DNA from: Oscillospiraceae bacterium
GTDB taxonomy: Bacteria; Bacillota; Clostridia; Saccharofermentanales; Saccharofermentanaceae
Direction of reading: 5' to 3'
Length of the DNA: 64,000 bases
NCBI GenBank assembly: GCA_902782125.1
Contig: CACZMA010000003.1
Coordinates: 1 to 64,000, forward strand
Of the stretch, positions 45,996 to 54,548 are shown one piece after another. A program made the translations under genes and the position numbers. Position 1 is the first letter of the stretch; each line of letters opens with the position of its first letter. The notes below the pieces were generated by a model, which had not been told where the DNA came from, did no database searches, and saw only the letters and a list, made by a program, of their open reading frames with translations.

Positions 45996-47069
45996 TCAGA
46001 CCTCAACGCAGAACAGCTGCATTCCGTAGCGGTTGAGATAGAGCGCATAGTCGTTAAAATTTATTGCAGTATTATAAACCTTTCCGTCTGCAGTTCCATA
46101 GATGGTGACCGTAGCGGTGCCTGCCCCGGGTGTCTGGGCAGCGATGAAGATATCCGTGATATCGTCAGCTTCAAGGTCTTCTCTGGCTTCCTTCTCCTCG
46201 TCGGTCTCGCCCGCCTGGTCAGGAAGATTCGATACGTCGTCAGCGAGCTTCTCCTTGAGGATATCTTCGAATTCTGCCACGTCATCTGAGATGGCCGCGG
46301 TGGTGACGTACTGGCCCGTGAGCATGTCAAAGCTTGCATACTCGGTATTGACCGTTTCTTCGCCTTCGATATCGATAACCGTATAGCTCATGACAACAGA
46401 CAGTACCCTGCCGTTGTCGGAGTAATCAAAATTAACCGTAACGGAAGCAGGTGCTTCGGGAATGCCTGCGATTATGTAAGCAGCTTCCGCATCAGAGCAG
46501 CAGCGTGTATAGAGTCCTGCCGCCTCCTGATAGAAACCGTCAAGGATCATGTTGATCGCCGTCTGGACTGCTTCGCTCTGGTTGTCGGATATGACCATCC
46601 TCTCGCCGGAGAAAGATGCGAGGAGTTCTTCGTTGCCGTTGTTATAGCTCTCAGCGAACTCTTCGGTCTTTACCGTAAAGTCAGTACCGATGCACTCTTC
46701 CGTAAGCTCGGAGAACTCGACTCTCTCGGGCGAAGGCTCGGGCGTCGGAGTAGGAGTGGGAGTCGGCGTGGGCGTGGGTGTGGGTGTGGGATCAGGTTCT
46801 TCCGTGGGAGTCGGCTCTTCCTCGGGAACAGGAACAGGTGTGTTCTCAGGCTCTTCCTGTGCTTCCTTCTTGGAAGGCGCAGACGAAGCGGTATTGCCGG
46901 TCGTTACTCCGCCGTATGTCTCGTTAAGACCCTTGCCGATGGTGTACAGCCCCTCGTTCAGCTTGCCGTAGTCGACCGTGCATGCCGCGAGGAGACATGA
47001 ACAGCAGAGAATGGTTGCCGTTGCTGCCGCGATACTCTTATTGAAAGCTTTTTTGCCCAAACGTCTCAT
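45996..47069 (-). CDS. lipoprotein with Thr-Pro repeat linker, function unknown
   Basis: This 357-residue protein has an N-terminal lipoprotein signal (LLAAC, Cys30). A Glu/Pro-rich linker containing about ten Thr-Pro repeats (46743-46793) follows, then a C-terminal domain of roughly 230 residues. That domain (about 130-357) looks like alternating alpha/beta secondary structure, but I recognise no family. The linker should span the cell wall. It stands between the CbiG-like gene and the sugar-binding protein, each 18-24 bases away, so the three probably share a promoter at 48178-48205. Confidence 0.6.
   Translation of the reverse strand: MRRLGKKAFNKSIAAATATILCCSCLLAACTVDYGKLNEGLYTIGKGLNETYGGVTTGNTASSAPSKKEAQEEPENTPVPVPEEEPTPTEEPDPTPTPTPTPTPTPTPTPEPSPERVEFSELTEECIGTDFTVKTEEFAESYNNGNEELLASFSGERMVISDNQSEAVQTAINMILDGFYQEAAGLYTRCCSDAEAAYIIAGIPEAPASVTVNFDYSDNGRVLSVVMSYTVIDIEGEETVNTEYASFDMLTGQYVTTAAISDDVAEFEDILKEKLADDVSNLPDQAGETDEEKEAREDLEADDITDIFIAAQTPGAGTATVTIYGTADGKVYNTAINFNDYALYLNRYGMQLFCVEV
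46743..46793. repeat. six-base tandem repeat encoding Thr-Pro
   Basis: Units of the type GTGGGN/GTCGGN repeat about eight times on the plus strand and encode Pro-Thr on the minus strand. The number could vary between strains by slippage without shifting the frame, changing linker length. Confidence 0.7.
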
Positions 47070-47087
47070 CTTGATTCCCTCCCTTTA

Positions 47088-48155
47088 TCAATCAGTCATG
47101 CTTATGTTTCCCTTGCGGAGCGCGGCCGAGAAAATGATCCCCGAAGCACCGCCGCTCCTCCTGAATAATATCTTCCCTCCCGATGATGCCAGGAAGGCAG
47201 CAGATGTTGCCGTGTCGGATTCTCTCTCCGGCGCGAAAGTCATCTTAAGGGGAAGCCTTACGTTCGCAAGCTCCCTGCCCTCATAGAACACCACGGGTAC
47301 TTCGAGCATCTCGGATACTGCCCTGACAGCCTCGCTGTCTCTGGCAGACTGCGATACCGCTACGACAGATACCGATCTCGGATCTATCAGATGATTCTCG
47401 AGAGATGTCTTTACCGTATCGGCCGCATAACCGGGGTCTGCCTTGGACTTGAGTTCCAGGCCCAGACAGACGAGCTTCGGCGTGAGGACCAGGACTTTGC
47501 CTTCACCTCCCTCGGGAAGCTTCCTGCAGGTTATAAATACGACAGGATTGCCTTCATCCGATGAATCGAGCTCTATATATCTCTGAATGAAATCGTCGTG
47601 CATCTCCTGCGTATATCTGTGAAGTTCAAATACCATCTGATCGAGCACGGGCTCTTCGAACGAGACGGGAAGGTCGCTGTAGACGCTGACCCTTACCCCG
47701 TTCCTGATATGTGAATTGATCTTGTCATAGAGAGCCTTGTCGGAGATGTTCATCGGCATCGATTCGGTCACAACGGAAAGGTCCTTGGCGATGTCCGCGA
47801 TGCTTCCGAAGTCGGTAAAGCAGGATGAGCCGAGTGATCTCGCGATGGTATTGACTGCTGCCGTTACTTCGGCAGGATTGACTGAACCGTATCTGATCGC
47901 TGCCGCGAACTTACCTTCAGAGGATACGCAGATGACGGGAACGGAGGACAGCTCTGAAGACAGGTTCCTGGATATTATCCCGCAGGCTGCTTCAAGGGGA
48001 AGTACGAGAACAAGACAGACGGGTTCTTTGCCGGGCGAAGCAAGATCGGAAGCAAATATCTCAGTGCTCCCTATGCGCCTTCCGCCCGATCCGGAAAGAA
48101 CGTTCCTGATGGTGTTGTCCGCTTTGTCGGATCTGCCGTAACAGAGTAAGTACAT
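47088..48155 (-). CDS. CbiG-like protein (cobalt-precorrin-5A hydrolase fold), orphan
   Basis: The two halves of this 355-residue protein resemble CbiG. The N-terminal part has LVLPLEAACGIISRNLSSEL followed by VICVSSEGKFAAAI, as in the CbiG N-terminal and middle domains. The C-terminal part has CLGLELKSKADPGYAADTV, then SEMLEVPVVFYEGREL and SAAFLASSGGKILF, as in the CbiG C-terminal domain. CbiG opens the ring lactone in anaerobic cobalamin synthesis, but no other cbi gene is in the window and some core positions differ. It may have another task. GGAGG lies 6 bases before the ATG. It is the first gene after a divergent promoter region. Confidence 0.6.
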   Translation of the reverse strand: MYLLCYGRSDKADNTIRNVLSGSGGRRIGSTEIFASDLASPGKEPVCLVLVLPLEAACGIISRNLSSELSSVPVICVSSEGKFAAAIRYGSVNPAEVTAAVNTIARSLGSSCFTDFGSIADIAKDLSVVTESMPMNISDKALYDKINSHIRNGVRVSVYSDLPVSFEEPVLDQMVFELHRYTQEMHDDFIQRYIELDSSDEGNPVVFITCRKLPEGGEGKVLVLTPKLVCLGLELKSKADPGYAADTVKTSLENHLIDPRSVSVVAVSQSARDSEAVRAVSEMLEVPVVFYEGRELANVRLPLKMTFAPERESDTATSAAFLASSGGKILFRRSGGASGIIFSAALRKGNISMTD

Positions 48156-48177
48156 CCTTATCCTCCGTATAGTTTTA

Positions 48178-48205
48178 TTTATAAAACATTACCACACTTT
48201 GCCAA
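48178..48205 (-). promoter_or_regulatory. promoter of the CbiG-like/lipoprotein/sugar-binding transcript
   Basis: On the minus strand there is TTGGCA (48205-48200), a 16-base spacer and TATAAA (48183-48178). It overlaps a divergent plus-strand promoter, so the two may exclude each other. Confidence 0.55.
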
Positions 48206-48216
48206 AAAACTATAAA
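48189..48216 (+). promoter_or_regulatory. promoter of the hydroxyacid dehydrogenase gene
   Basis: TTACCA (48189-48194), a 16-base spacer and TATAAA (48211-48216) lie about 36 bases before the GTG start. It overlaps the divergent minus-strand promoter at 48178-48205. Confidence 0.5.
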
Positions 48217-48251
48217 ATGATTTCAAATTTAACCAACCGGAGGAAACCACA

Positions 48252-49214
48252 GTGATAGTAGTACTTGACGGCCTTGCCGCAAATCCCGGAGACATCTCCT
48301 GGGCGCCCCTCGAAGCATACAGCTCAGTAAAGGCGTATGACGTGACACATCCCGAAGATCTCATAGCGAGAGCAGCAGGGTGTGAGATGGTGATAACGAA
48401 CAAGACTCCGTTCGACGAGAAGACCTTAGATCAGCTCCCCGATCTCAAGTACATCGGCGTGCTCGCCACAGGCTATAACGTCGTGGACATAGAAGCGTGC
48501 AGGAAGCGCGGGATCGCGGTCACCAACGTTCCCGAATACGGCACGTTCGCGACAGCCCAGATGACCATCGCGCTCCTTCTCGAGATAGCGGACAAGGTCG
48601 GTCTTCACTCGGCATCCGTCATGAGCGGGGAGTGGGTCACCGCACCCCAGTTCAGCTACTTCAAGGCACCCCTGATAGAGCTCGCGGACAAGAGGCTTCA
48701 CATCGTGGGATTCGGCAAGATCGGAAGAAGGGTCGCAGCCATCGCTTCCGCTCTCGGAATGAAGGTATCTGCCACTCCACATAACCTCGTCTCATCTGAA
48801 GAGACCGTCGAAGGTTACACCGTTAAGATGCTGCCCCTGGAAGAGGGTCTCGTGGGAGCAGACGTCGTCACACTTCACTGCCCTCTCACGCCGGAGACGA
48901 ATGCTCTTATCAACGAAGAGAGATTGTCCGTCATGAAGTACGGCGCGATACTCCTCAACTGCTCGAGAGGGCCCGTAATAGATGAAGCTGCAGTAAGAGC
49001 CGCACTCGACTCGGGCAAGCTGTCGGGCTTCGGTGCGGATGTCGTATCGGTGGAACCTATGAGATCTGACAATCCCCTGCTCGGAGCTCCGAACACCTAC
49101 ATCACCCCGCACATCGCCTGGGCACCCGTCGAGACAAGGATAAGGCTCATTCAGGCAGCGGCGGACAACATAGGCGCATTCCTCAGGGGCGAACGTCTCA
49201 ACAGAGTCGATTAA
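48252..49214 (+). CDS. D-2-hydroxyacid dehydrogenase (hydroxypyruvate/glycerate dehydrogenase type)
   Basis: This NAD(P)-dependent oxidoreductase of the D-isomer family has the Rossmann motif GFGKIGRRVA. The catalytic triad is Arg in NCSRGP, Glu in VSVEP and His in PHIAW. Early motifs such as LKYIGVLATGYNVVDIEA are typical of the HprA/glycerate dehydrogenase group. Translation starts at a GTG with GGAGG 8 bases upstream. The substrate is uncertain between hydroxypyruvate, glyoxylate and related keto acids. A hairpin follows the stop. Confidence 0.88.
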   Translation: MIVVLDGLAANPGDISWAPLEAYSSVKAYDVTHPEDLIARAAGCEMVITNKTPFDEKTLDQLPDLKYIGVLATGYNVVDIEACRKRGIAVTNVPEYGTFATAQMTIALLLEIADKVGLHSASVMSGEWVTAPQFSYFKAPLIELADKRLHIVGFGKIGRRVAAIASALGMKVSATPHNLVSSEETVEGYTVKMLPLEEGLVGADVVTLHCPLTPETNALINEERLSVMKYGAILLNCSRGPVIDEAAVRAALDSGKLSGFGADVVSVEPMRSDNPLLGAPNTYITPHIAWAPVETRIRLIQAAADNIGAFLRGERLNRVD

Positions 49215-49218
49215 CTAC

Positions 49219-49252
49219 CGAGGGCACCCCGGAATTACTCGGAGTGCCCTCG
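49219..49252 (+). terminator. strong hairpin after the dehydrogenase gene, without T-tract
   Basis: CGAGGGCAC (49219-49227) pairs with GTGCCCTCG (49244-49252), with further pairing inside (CCGG/CTCGG). ACATGG follows, so it is not a classical intrinsic terminator. It may protect the 3' end or act with a factor. Confidence 0.5.
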
Positions 49253-49328
49253 ACATGGAATAAGGGATAGATTAAGAAAATTGTCGTTTTAAAACACTAT
49301 AAGTGTATAGGTGTATGATAACAAGACC

Positions 49329-49343
49329 TTGACCCGAGGTCAA
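49329..49343. repeat. TTGACC-CGA-GGTCAA palindrome between convergent genes
   Basis: This perfect 6-base inverted repeat with a 3-base centre lies 25 bases beyond the stop of the minus-strand DUF4203-like gene. It could be a protein-binding site or a weak 3' hairpin; no T-tract adjoins it. Confidence 0.4.
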
Positions 49344-49367
49344 ATACAAAATTGAGGCAAACGTGTG

Positions 49368-50000
49368 CTATTTTCGCGATGTCTTGAGCTGTACGGTAAG
49401 GCCTGCGGCAGCGAGAGCGACAGTTACGAGAGCCGCCGTGAGAATGTAGTCTCCGGTAAAGTTTCCTCCCAGCACCGTCTCTTCAAAAGAACGTGCGGCT
49501 TCGCCTGACAGGAAGCTCGTCCAGAGCAGCGGGGAGAGCACCGAGGACAGTATCCTTGCGCCGAGGATCGCGGTAAGAAGGCTTATGCTCCACTTCTGCG
49601 CATAGTAGACCAGAACGCCGAGAAGCGCTCCCAGGGCAAGTCCCACGCCAAGGAGCACGAGCTTGTTTGCCACGATGTCCTGCGGAAGGATCCCGTTGTA
49701 ATCCGTGTATATCCAGTATCCGCACGCGAGCGTCGTTATCAGGATAAGGGCCTTCATGTACAGCGCGAAAGCACCCACACCGAAGCCTACCGTAAACACT
49801 CCGATGATGATGAGCCTTGCCACATCGGGAAGCTCCATTCCGGAAGACGCGATATAGTTTACGAGCAGCACGCCTGCTGCAAAGCCCAGCGCGGCACCGA
49901 CCAGAGCGAGGCTCAGGCGGAAGAACTTATATCCCGCAAAGCACACGAGGCATCCTGCCGCCAGTGTCAGTATCGTCAAAACAACATCAGTCAAGTTCAA
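49368..50000 (-). CDS. DUF4203/TMEM198-like polytopic membrane protein
   Basis: This 210-residue protein has about seven hydrophobic segments rich in Gly and Ala. The early GYKFFRLSLALVGAALGFAAG recalls the DUF4203 (TMEM198-like) family, whose role in bacteria is unknown. The start overlaps the dihydrouridine synthase gene by 14 bases, so it is co-translated with it. No catalytic motif is visible. Confidence 0.6.
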   Translation of the reverse strand: MNLTDVVLTILTLAAGCLVCFAGYKFFRLSLALVGAALGFAAGVLLVNYIASSGMELPDVARLIIIGVFTVGFGVGAFALYMKALILITTLACGYWIYTDYNGILPQDIVANKLVLLGVGLALGALLGVLVYYAQKWSISLLTAILGARILSSVLSPLLWTSFLSGEAARSFEETVLGGNFTGDYILTAALVTVALAAAGLTVQLKTSRK

Positions 50001-50994
50001 GTATCTCCTTCACTTCATCGATCGAGGAAGCACTGCACAGGGCTCGTTTGACGGCCGCTGCGCCTTCTTCCCCCTTTATGTAGAACGGCATTACCGCCCT
50101 GAATTCCCTTACGACGGCGCCCTCGTCGCAGTCGGGATTATCCTCTCTTCTTCCCATGAGTTCGCGAAGGAGCATCTGCCTCTTCTCGAGGTCCGTGGGC
50201 TCAGTGAATTCCCTGCCTTCGAGTTCGTCGGTTATCCTGCGGAACACCCAGGGATTGCCTCTTGCCGCGCGGCCTACCATAAGGCCGTCGGCACCTGTCC
50301 TGTCCAGTGCCTTCAACGCAGACTTGCCGTCCTTGACATCGCCGTTGGCAAAGACCGGGATATTGCACGGCCTGACGGCTTCCGTCATCTTCGCGACCGC
50401 ATCGTAATCGGCATATCCGGCATACATCTGAGGCCTGGTCCTGCCGTGGATGCAGATCATGGCCGCACCCGATTCCGCAAGGGCTCTTACGAAGTCCGGG
50501 CCGCCCTTGTCACGGTCGTCATAACCTGTTCTCGTCTTGCACGTGACAGGAATGTCAAACCCTGCCTGTTCCACTGCTCTTACCGCAGCTTCCACGATCT
50601 TCGAAGCCCTGAGGGGATCTGTCATGAGAGCAGATCCGGAGCCGGTCTTGACGACCTTCGGCACAGGGCATCCCATGTTGATGTCCAGGATCTTAAGGCC
50701 CTGATATTCCGGGGATGCAAGCAGCTTCGACACTGCCGCGGTAAAGTCCTCCGGCTCGCTTCCGAAGAGCTGGATAACGGGAATCTTCTCCCTTACGGGA
50801 TCTATCATGCTGTATCTCGAATTCCTGCCAAGTCCGTTGTATCTGATCGACCTTGCGGACACGAGTTCGGTCGGGCAGTATGCCGCGCCCATCTCGCCGC
50901 AGATGACGCGGAAAGACAGCGCCGAGAAGCCTGCCATCGGGGCCAGGCATATCGGATTATCTATATTTATGTTGCCAATCTTGACCGGATTCAC
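49987..50994 (-). CDS. dusB: tRNA-dihydrouridine synthase (DusB-like)
   Basis: This FMN enzyme reduces specific uridines in tRNA. The N-terminal APMAGFSALSFR is followed by the catalytic Cys109 in DINMGCPVPKV. RNA/FMN-binding motifs CKTRTGYDD, IHGRTRPQMY and GLMVGRAARGNPW are also present. Translation starts at a GTG (50994) with AGGTG upstream. It is divergent from the COG0523 genes across a 106-base gap. Confidence 0.92.
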   Translation of the reverse strand: MNPVKIGNINIDNPICLAPMAGFSALSFRVICGEMGAAYCPTELVSARSIRYNGLGRNSRYSMIDPVREKIPVIQLFGSEPEDFTAAVSKLLASPEYQGLKILDINMGCPVPKVVKTGSGSALMTDPLRASKIVEAAVRAVEQAGFDIPVTCKTRTGYDDRDKGGPDFVRALAESGAAMICIHGRTRPQMYAGYADYDAVAKMTEAVRPCNIPVFANGDVKDGKSALKALDRTGADGLMVGRAARGNPWVFRRITDELEGREFTEPTDLEKRQMLLRELMGRREDNPDCDEGAVVREFRAVMPFYIKGEEGAAAVKRALCSASSIDEVKEILELD

Positions 50995-51100
50995 GCTTTC
51001 ACCTTTTTTAAGAGCATTCTGTCTGATTTTACCTCTTTTTTTACTTGAAATAATAACAATTAGGGGACAAAATAGTACTCGGAAAAAGAGGTGTAATTAC

Positions 51101-52048
51101 ATGGACGATTGTCTGGTCTATTTTTTTACGGGTTTTCTTGACAGCGGGAAGACCTCCGTCATCTGCTCATGGCTCGACGGTGAGAACTTCAGGGGCCACA
51201 AAGCGGTAGTCATCAATACCGAAGAAGGCGAAGAAGAATACATTGCGGAGAACTATCCGAATGCAGATCCCGTCATCATCAACTGTGATGCCGACGCTGT
51301 CAACAAGGAACTCACCTTCGACATAGAAGCAAGACACAAGCCCGATCTGGTATTCATCGAATGGAACGGATCCGTGTCCCCTGCCGAGTTTTTTGACAAG
51401 GTGGATGTGCCCAAGAGATGGGCGCTCGCGGCAGCTATAGTCGTCGTTGACTGTTCGACATATGCCGAGTACTACAAGAACATGCAGACGTTCTTTGCAG
51501 ACTACTACAGGTTCTGCGATACGGTCATCTTCAACAGGGTCGATCCAGCCACCGACAACATCCCGAAGCTCAGAGGTTCGGTCAAGGCCGTCAACCCTTC
51601 GATAAGCATTAATTTCCTGAGCAAGGATAACGAGATCATAAGGATAGAGGATCATCTTCCCTATGACCTGTCCAAGAGCCCCTGTGAGATCTCGGCAGAC
51701 GACTTCGGTCTGTTCTATACCGATGCGCTCGATAATGTCGACCGCTACAACGGCAAGCGCGTTACGCTCATCGGAGAGGCCGAGATATTAAGAGAGTTCA
51801 GAGGCAGGGCATTCGTGCTCCAGAGACAGGCTTACACCTGCTGTGCGGCAGATGTCGGCATGATGGGCGTGCTCTGCATGTATGACGTTAAGTCCGGTTT
51901 CCCTGCCGGCCAGTGGCTCAAGGTAACGGGGACCGTGAGATATTTCGAGGACGAGCAGAACGGCCAGAAGGTGGATGTCCCCTGCCTTACCGTGGAGAAC
52001 TACGCGATAACCTCGAAGCCCGAGAACGAGATCATTTATTTCAACTGA
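51101..52048 (+). CDS. COG0523/CobW-type GTPase fused to a YcgQ-like (TIGR03943) domain
   Basis: The N-terminal domain (about 1-190) is a G3E GTPase: P-loop GFLDSGKT (11-18), NTEEGEEEY in place of the common NEFG motif, FIEWNG, and NRVD as G4. The CxCC metal site typical of COG0523 proteins is missing. The C-terminal part (about 215-315) has RVTLIGEAEIL, RQAYTCCAADVG and GQWLKVTGTVRY, which resemble YcgQ/DUF1980 proteins linked to zinc handling. I chose ATG 51101 because AGAGGTG lies 7 bases upstream; the same frame is open much further but overlaps dusB. It is followed by a second COG0523 gene. Confidence 0.75.
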   Translation: MDDCLVYFFTGFLDSGKTSVICSWLDGENFRGHKAVVINTEEGEEEYIAENYPNADPVIINCDADAVNKELTFDIEARHKPDLVFIEWNGSVSPAEFFDKVDVPKRWALAAAIVVVDCSTYAEYYKNMQTFFADYYRFCDTVIFNRVDPATDNIPKLRGSVKAVNPSISINFLSKDNEIIRIEDHLPYDLSKSPCEISADDFGLFYTDALDNVDRYNGKRVTLIGEAEILREFRGRAFVLQRQAYTCCAADVGMMGVLCMYDVKSGFPAGQWLKVTGTVRYFEDEQNGQKVDVPCLTVENYAITSKPENEIIYFN

Positions 52049-52067
52049 TAGAAAGAAGGTAATTTGA

Positions 52068-53162
52068 ATGACAAAAGTAGACATTTTCTCAGGATTCCTG
52101 GGAGCAGGTAAGACAACGCTTATCAAGAAGCTCATCGCAGACGGATATAACGGACAGAAGATCGTGCTCATCGAGAACGAGTTCGGTCAGATAGGTATCG
52201 ACGGCGGATTCCTGAAGGAATCCGGCATCGAGATAACAGAGATGAATTCCGGCTGCATCTGCTGCAGCCTCGTAGGTGATTTCGGAACGGCGCTGCAGGA
52301 TGTCATCGACCGTTTCCATCCCGACAGGATCGTAATAGAACCCTCCGGCGTCGGCAAGCTCTCCGATGTCGTTGCGGCAGTCAAGAGAGTTGAAGGCACC
52401 GAGGTCTGCGGCACCGTCACGGTGATCGACGCATCCAAGTGCAGGATCTACCTGAAGAACTTCAAGGAGTTCTACGAGAACCAGATCAAGTATGCCGGTA
52501 CGATCATCTTAAGCCGTACGGGCAATATCGCTCAGGATAAGCTCGACCAGGCCGTTGCCCTTATCAAGGAAGTCAACGACCACTCCCAGATCATCACCAC
52601 TCCCTGGGATGACCTGTCAGGCGTTCAGATCCTGAAGGCCATCGAAGAGCCCATCACGGCTGCGGACATGGCTGCAGCTCTTCTCGAAGCAGAGGAGCAT
52701 GAACACCACCATCACCACCACGACCACGGTGAGGACTGCGAGTGCGAGGAGTGCAAGGGCCATCATCACGACCACGATGACGATGATGACGATGACGAGC
52801 ATGAGCATCATCACGAGCACCACCATGATCACGAGCATGAAGAACATGAGCATGAACATCATCATGACCACGATCACCACCATGCGGATGAGATCTTCGA
52901 CAGCATCGGATTCGAGACATCAAGATCATTCACGGCAGATCAGATCTCCGCAGCTCTCAAGTCGCTCGACAATTCAGACAAGTACGGTCAGATCCTCCGT
53001 GCGAAGGGCATCGTTGCAGGCGAAGGCGGACAGTGGATACACTTCGATTATGTGCCCGGTGAAGAAGATGTCCGTACGGGTCCTGCAGACGTTACAGGCA
53101 AGCTCTGCGTCATCGGCGCAAGCGTCAACAAGGAAGCAGTAAAGGAATTATTCGGAATATAA
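52068..53162 (+). CDS. COG0523/CobW-type metallochaperone GTPase with His-rich insert
   Basis: This 364-residue G3E GTPase is predicted to deliver zinc or another metal. The P-loop is GFLGAGKT, ENEFG follows, and the metal motif is GCICC (Cys63, Cys65, Cys66). The usual NKxD is replaced by SRTGN. Residues about 211-272 form a His/Asp/Glu insert with roughly 30 His and three Cys that should bind metal. A CobW C-terminal domain follows. It starts 20 bases after the other GTPase and is followed by trkA. Zinc-starvation control is likely from family knowledge, but I found no clear Zur box. Confidence 0.88.
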   Translation: MTKVDIFSGFLGAGKTTLIKKLIADGYNGQKIVLIENEFGQIGIDGGFLKESGIEITEMNSGCICCSLVGDFGTALQDVIDRFHPDRIVIEPSGVGKLSDVVAAVKRVEGTEVCGTVTVIDASKCRIYLKNFKEFYENQIKYAGTIILSRTGNIAQDKLDQAVALIKEVNDHSQIITTPWDDLSGVQILKAIEEPITAADMAAALLEAEEHEHHHHHHDHGEDCECEECKGHHHDHDDDDDDDEHEHHHEHHHDHEHEEHEHEHHHDHDHHHADEIFDSIGFETSRSFTADQISAALKSLDNSDKYGQILRAKGIVAGEGGQWIHFDYVPGEEDVRTGPADVTGKLCVIGASVNKEAVKELFGI

Positions 53163-53174
53163 GGTACCGCGGCA

Positions 53175-54548
53175 ATGAACAAAGCAGGATTCAGGATCAT
53201 CGTTGTAGGTGCCGGCAAGGTCGGCAAGACCATCACAAGACGTCTTACTGACGAAGGCCATAACCTTGTCGTCATAGACAGATCTGAGAGTAAGCTCGAA
53301 GAGCTGTCCAACCAGTGCGACTGCATGCTTCTGACCGGTTCGGGTGCGAGCCACCAGACACTTGAAGAAGCCGGCATAACGGAATCCGACCTCATGATTG
53401 CGGTCACCGATTCAGACGAACTGAATCTTCTGTGCTGCACGATAGCAAAGCAGTTCAATCCCGATATCTCGACCATCGCCAGGGTAAGGAACCCCGACTA
53501 CGGTAACGAGATCCCTTATCTCATGAACCGTCTTGCGATAGACCGTATCATCAACCCCGAGTTCGAGGCGGCAGTGGATGCAGCGCGTCTGCTCTTCCTG
53601 CCTGCGGCAATATCCATCAATTCGTTCGCACACGGAACTGCCGAGATCGTCAAGATAGAGATACCCGAAGGCAGCATCCTTGATGAGAACTCCATCGCTT
53701 ATCTCGGTAAGAACATCACCAACGATCTCGTCATCGTAGGAGTCGAGCGGGACGGCGAGCTCACGATCCCGAACGGTGACTTCGTATTGAAGTCCGGCGA
53801 CGTCATATCGTTCGTATCTTCCCGTAAGGTCTGCATTCAGTTCCTGAAGGAGATCGGATTCAATTCCAGATCCGTTCACAACACCATGATCATAGGCGGC
53901 GGCAAATCCGCATACTATCTTGCGGATCAGCTGCTCAAGTCCGGCATCTACGTCAAGATCATCGAGAAGAGTTACGCGCGCTGCGAAGAGCTCAGCGTAC
54001 TCCTTCCGAAAGCAATGATCATCCACGGCGACGGAACGGAATCAGGCGTTCTCGAAGAGGCCGGAATAGCTACCACGGATGCCCTCGTCGCCCTCACGGG
54101 TATCGACGAAGAGAACATCATGCTGACACTGCACGCCAAGCAGGTATCTAAGGCAAAGGTGGTAACCAAGATCAACAGGATCACCTTCACCAAGGTCATC
54201 AACAATCTTAACCTCGGAAGTGTTATCTACCCCAAGTACATAACCGCCGAGAACATAATCACATATGTAAGAGCGAAGCAGGCATCGATCGGCTCCAACG
54301 TCGAGACGATGTACCAGCTTCAGGACGGTCAGGCAGAAGCCATCGAATTCAAGGTGAAGGATACGCCTTCGATCAACGGTATCCCTCTTAAGGATCTTAA
54401 GCTCAAACCGGGCGTTATCGTCTCCTTCATCATCCATGACGGACAGCTCATCATCCCTACCGGAACTGACTGCATCAGCGAAGGCGACAACGTCATGATC
54501 GTCACATCACACAAAGGCTTTACGGATCTTACGGACATACTTCGATGA
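53175..54548 (+). CDS. trkA: Trk potassium uptake protein TrkA
   Basis: This is the cytoplasmic nucleotide-binding regulator of the Trk potassium channel. It contains two RCK units: the first with VVGAGKVGKT (about residue 10), the second with IIGGGKSAYYLA (about 240), each followed by a TrkA-C domain. The 457-residue length fits the two-unit TrkA type. Its stop overlaps the trkH start (ATGA), so the two are made together. Confidence 0.95.
   Translation: MNKAGFRIIVVGAGKVGKTITRRLTDEGHNLVVIDRSESKLEELSNQCDCMLLTGSGASHQTLEEAGITESDLMIAVTDSDELNLLCCTIAKQFNPDISTIARVRNPDYGNEIPYLMNRLAIDRIINPEFEAAVDAARLLFLPAAISINSFAHGTAEIVKIEIPEGSILDENSIAYLGKNITNDLVIVGVERDGELTIPNGDFVLKSGDVISFVSSRKVCIQFLKEIGFNSRSVHNTMIIGGGKSAYYLADQLLKSGIYVKIIEKSYARCEELSVLLPKAMIIHGDGTESGVLEEAGIATTDALVALTGIDEENIMLTLHAKQVSKAKVVTKINRITFTKVINNLNLGSVIYPKYITAENIITYVRAKQASIGSNVETMYQLQDGQAEAIEFKVKDTPSINGIPLKDLKLKPGVIVSFIIHDGQLIIPTGTDCISEGDNVMIVTSHKGFTDLTDILR

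Noticed and set aside
46743..46793. Possible CRISPR or regulatory repeat
   Set aside because: The six-base repeats lie in frame inside a lipoprotein gene and encode a Thr-Pro wall-spanning linker. There are no spacers.
51030..51070. Zur box in the gap before the COG0523 genes
   Set aside because: There is a TAAT/ATTA inverted repeat (TAATAACAATTA), but spacing and flanks do not match the Bacillus Zur consensus.
50807..51100. N-terminal extension of the first COG0523 GTPase
   Set aside because: The frame is open upstream but overlaps dusB on the other strand, and the ATG at 51101 has a good AGAGGTG site and starts directly before the P-loop.
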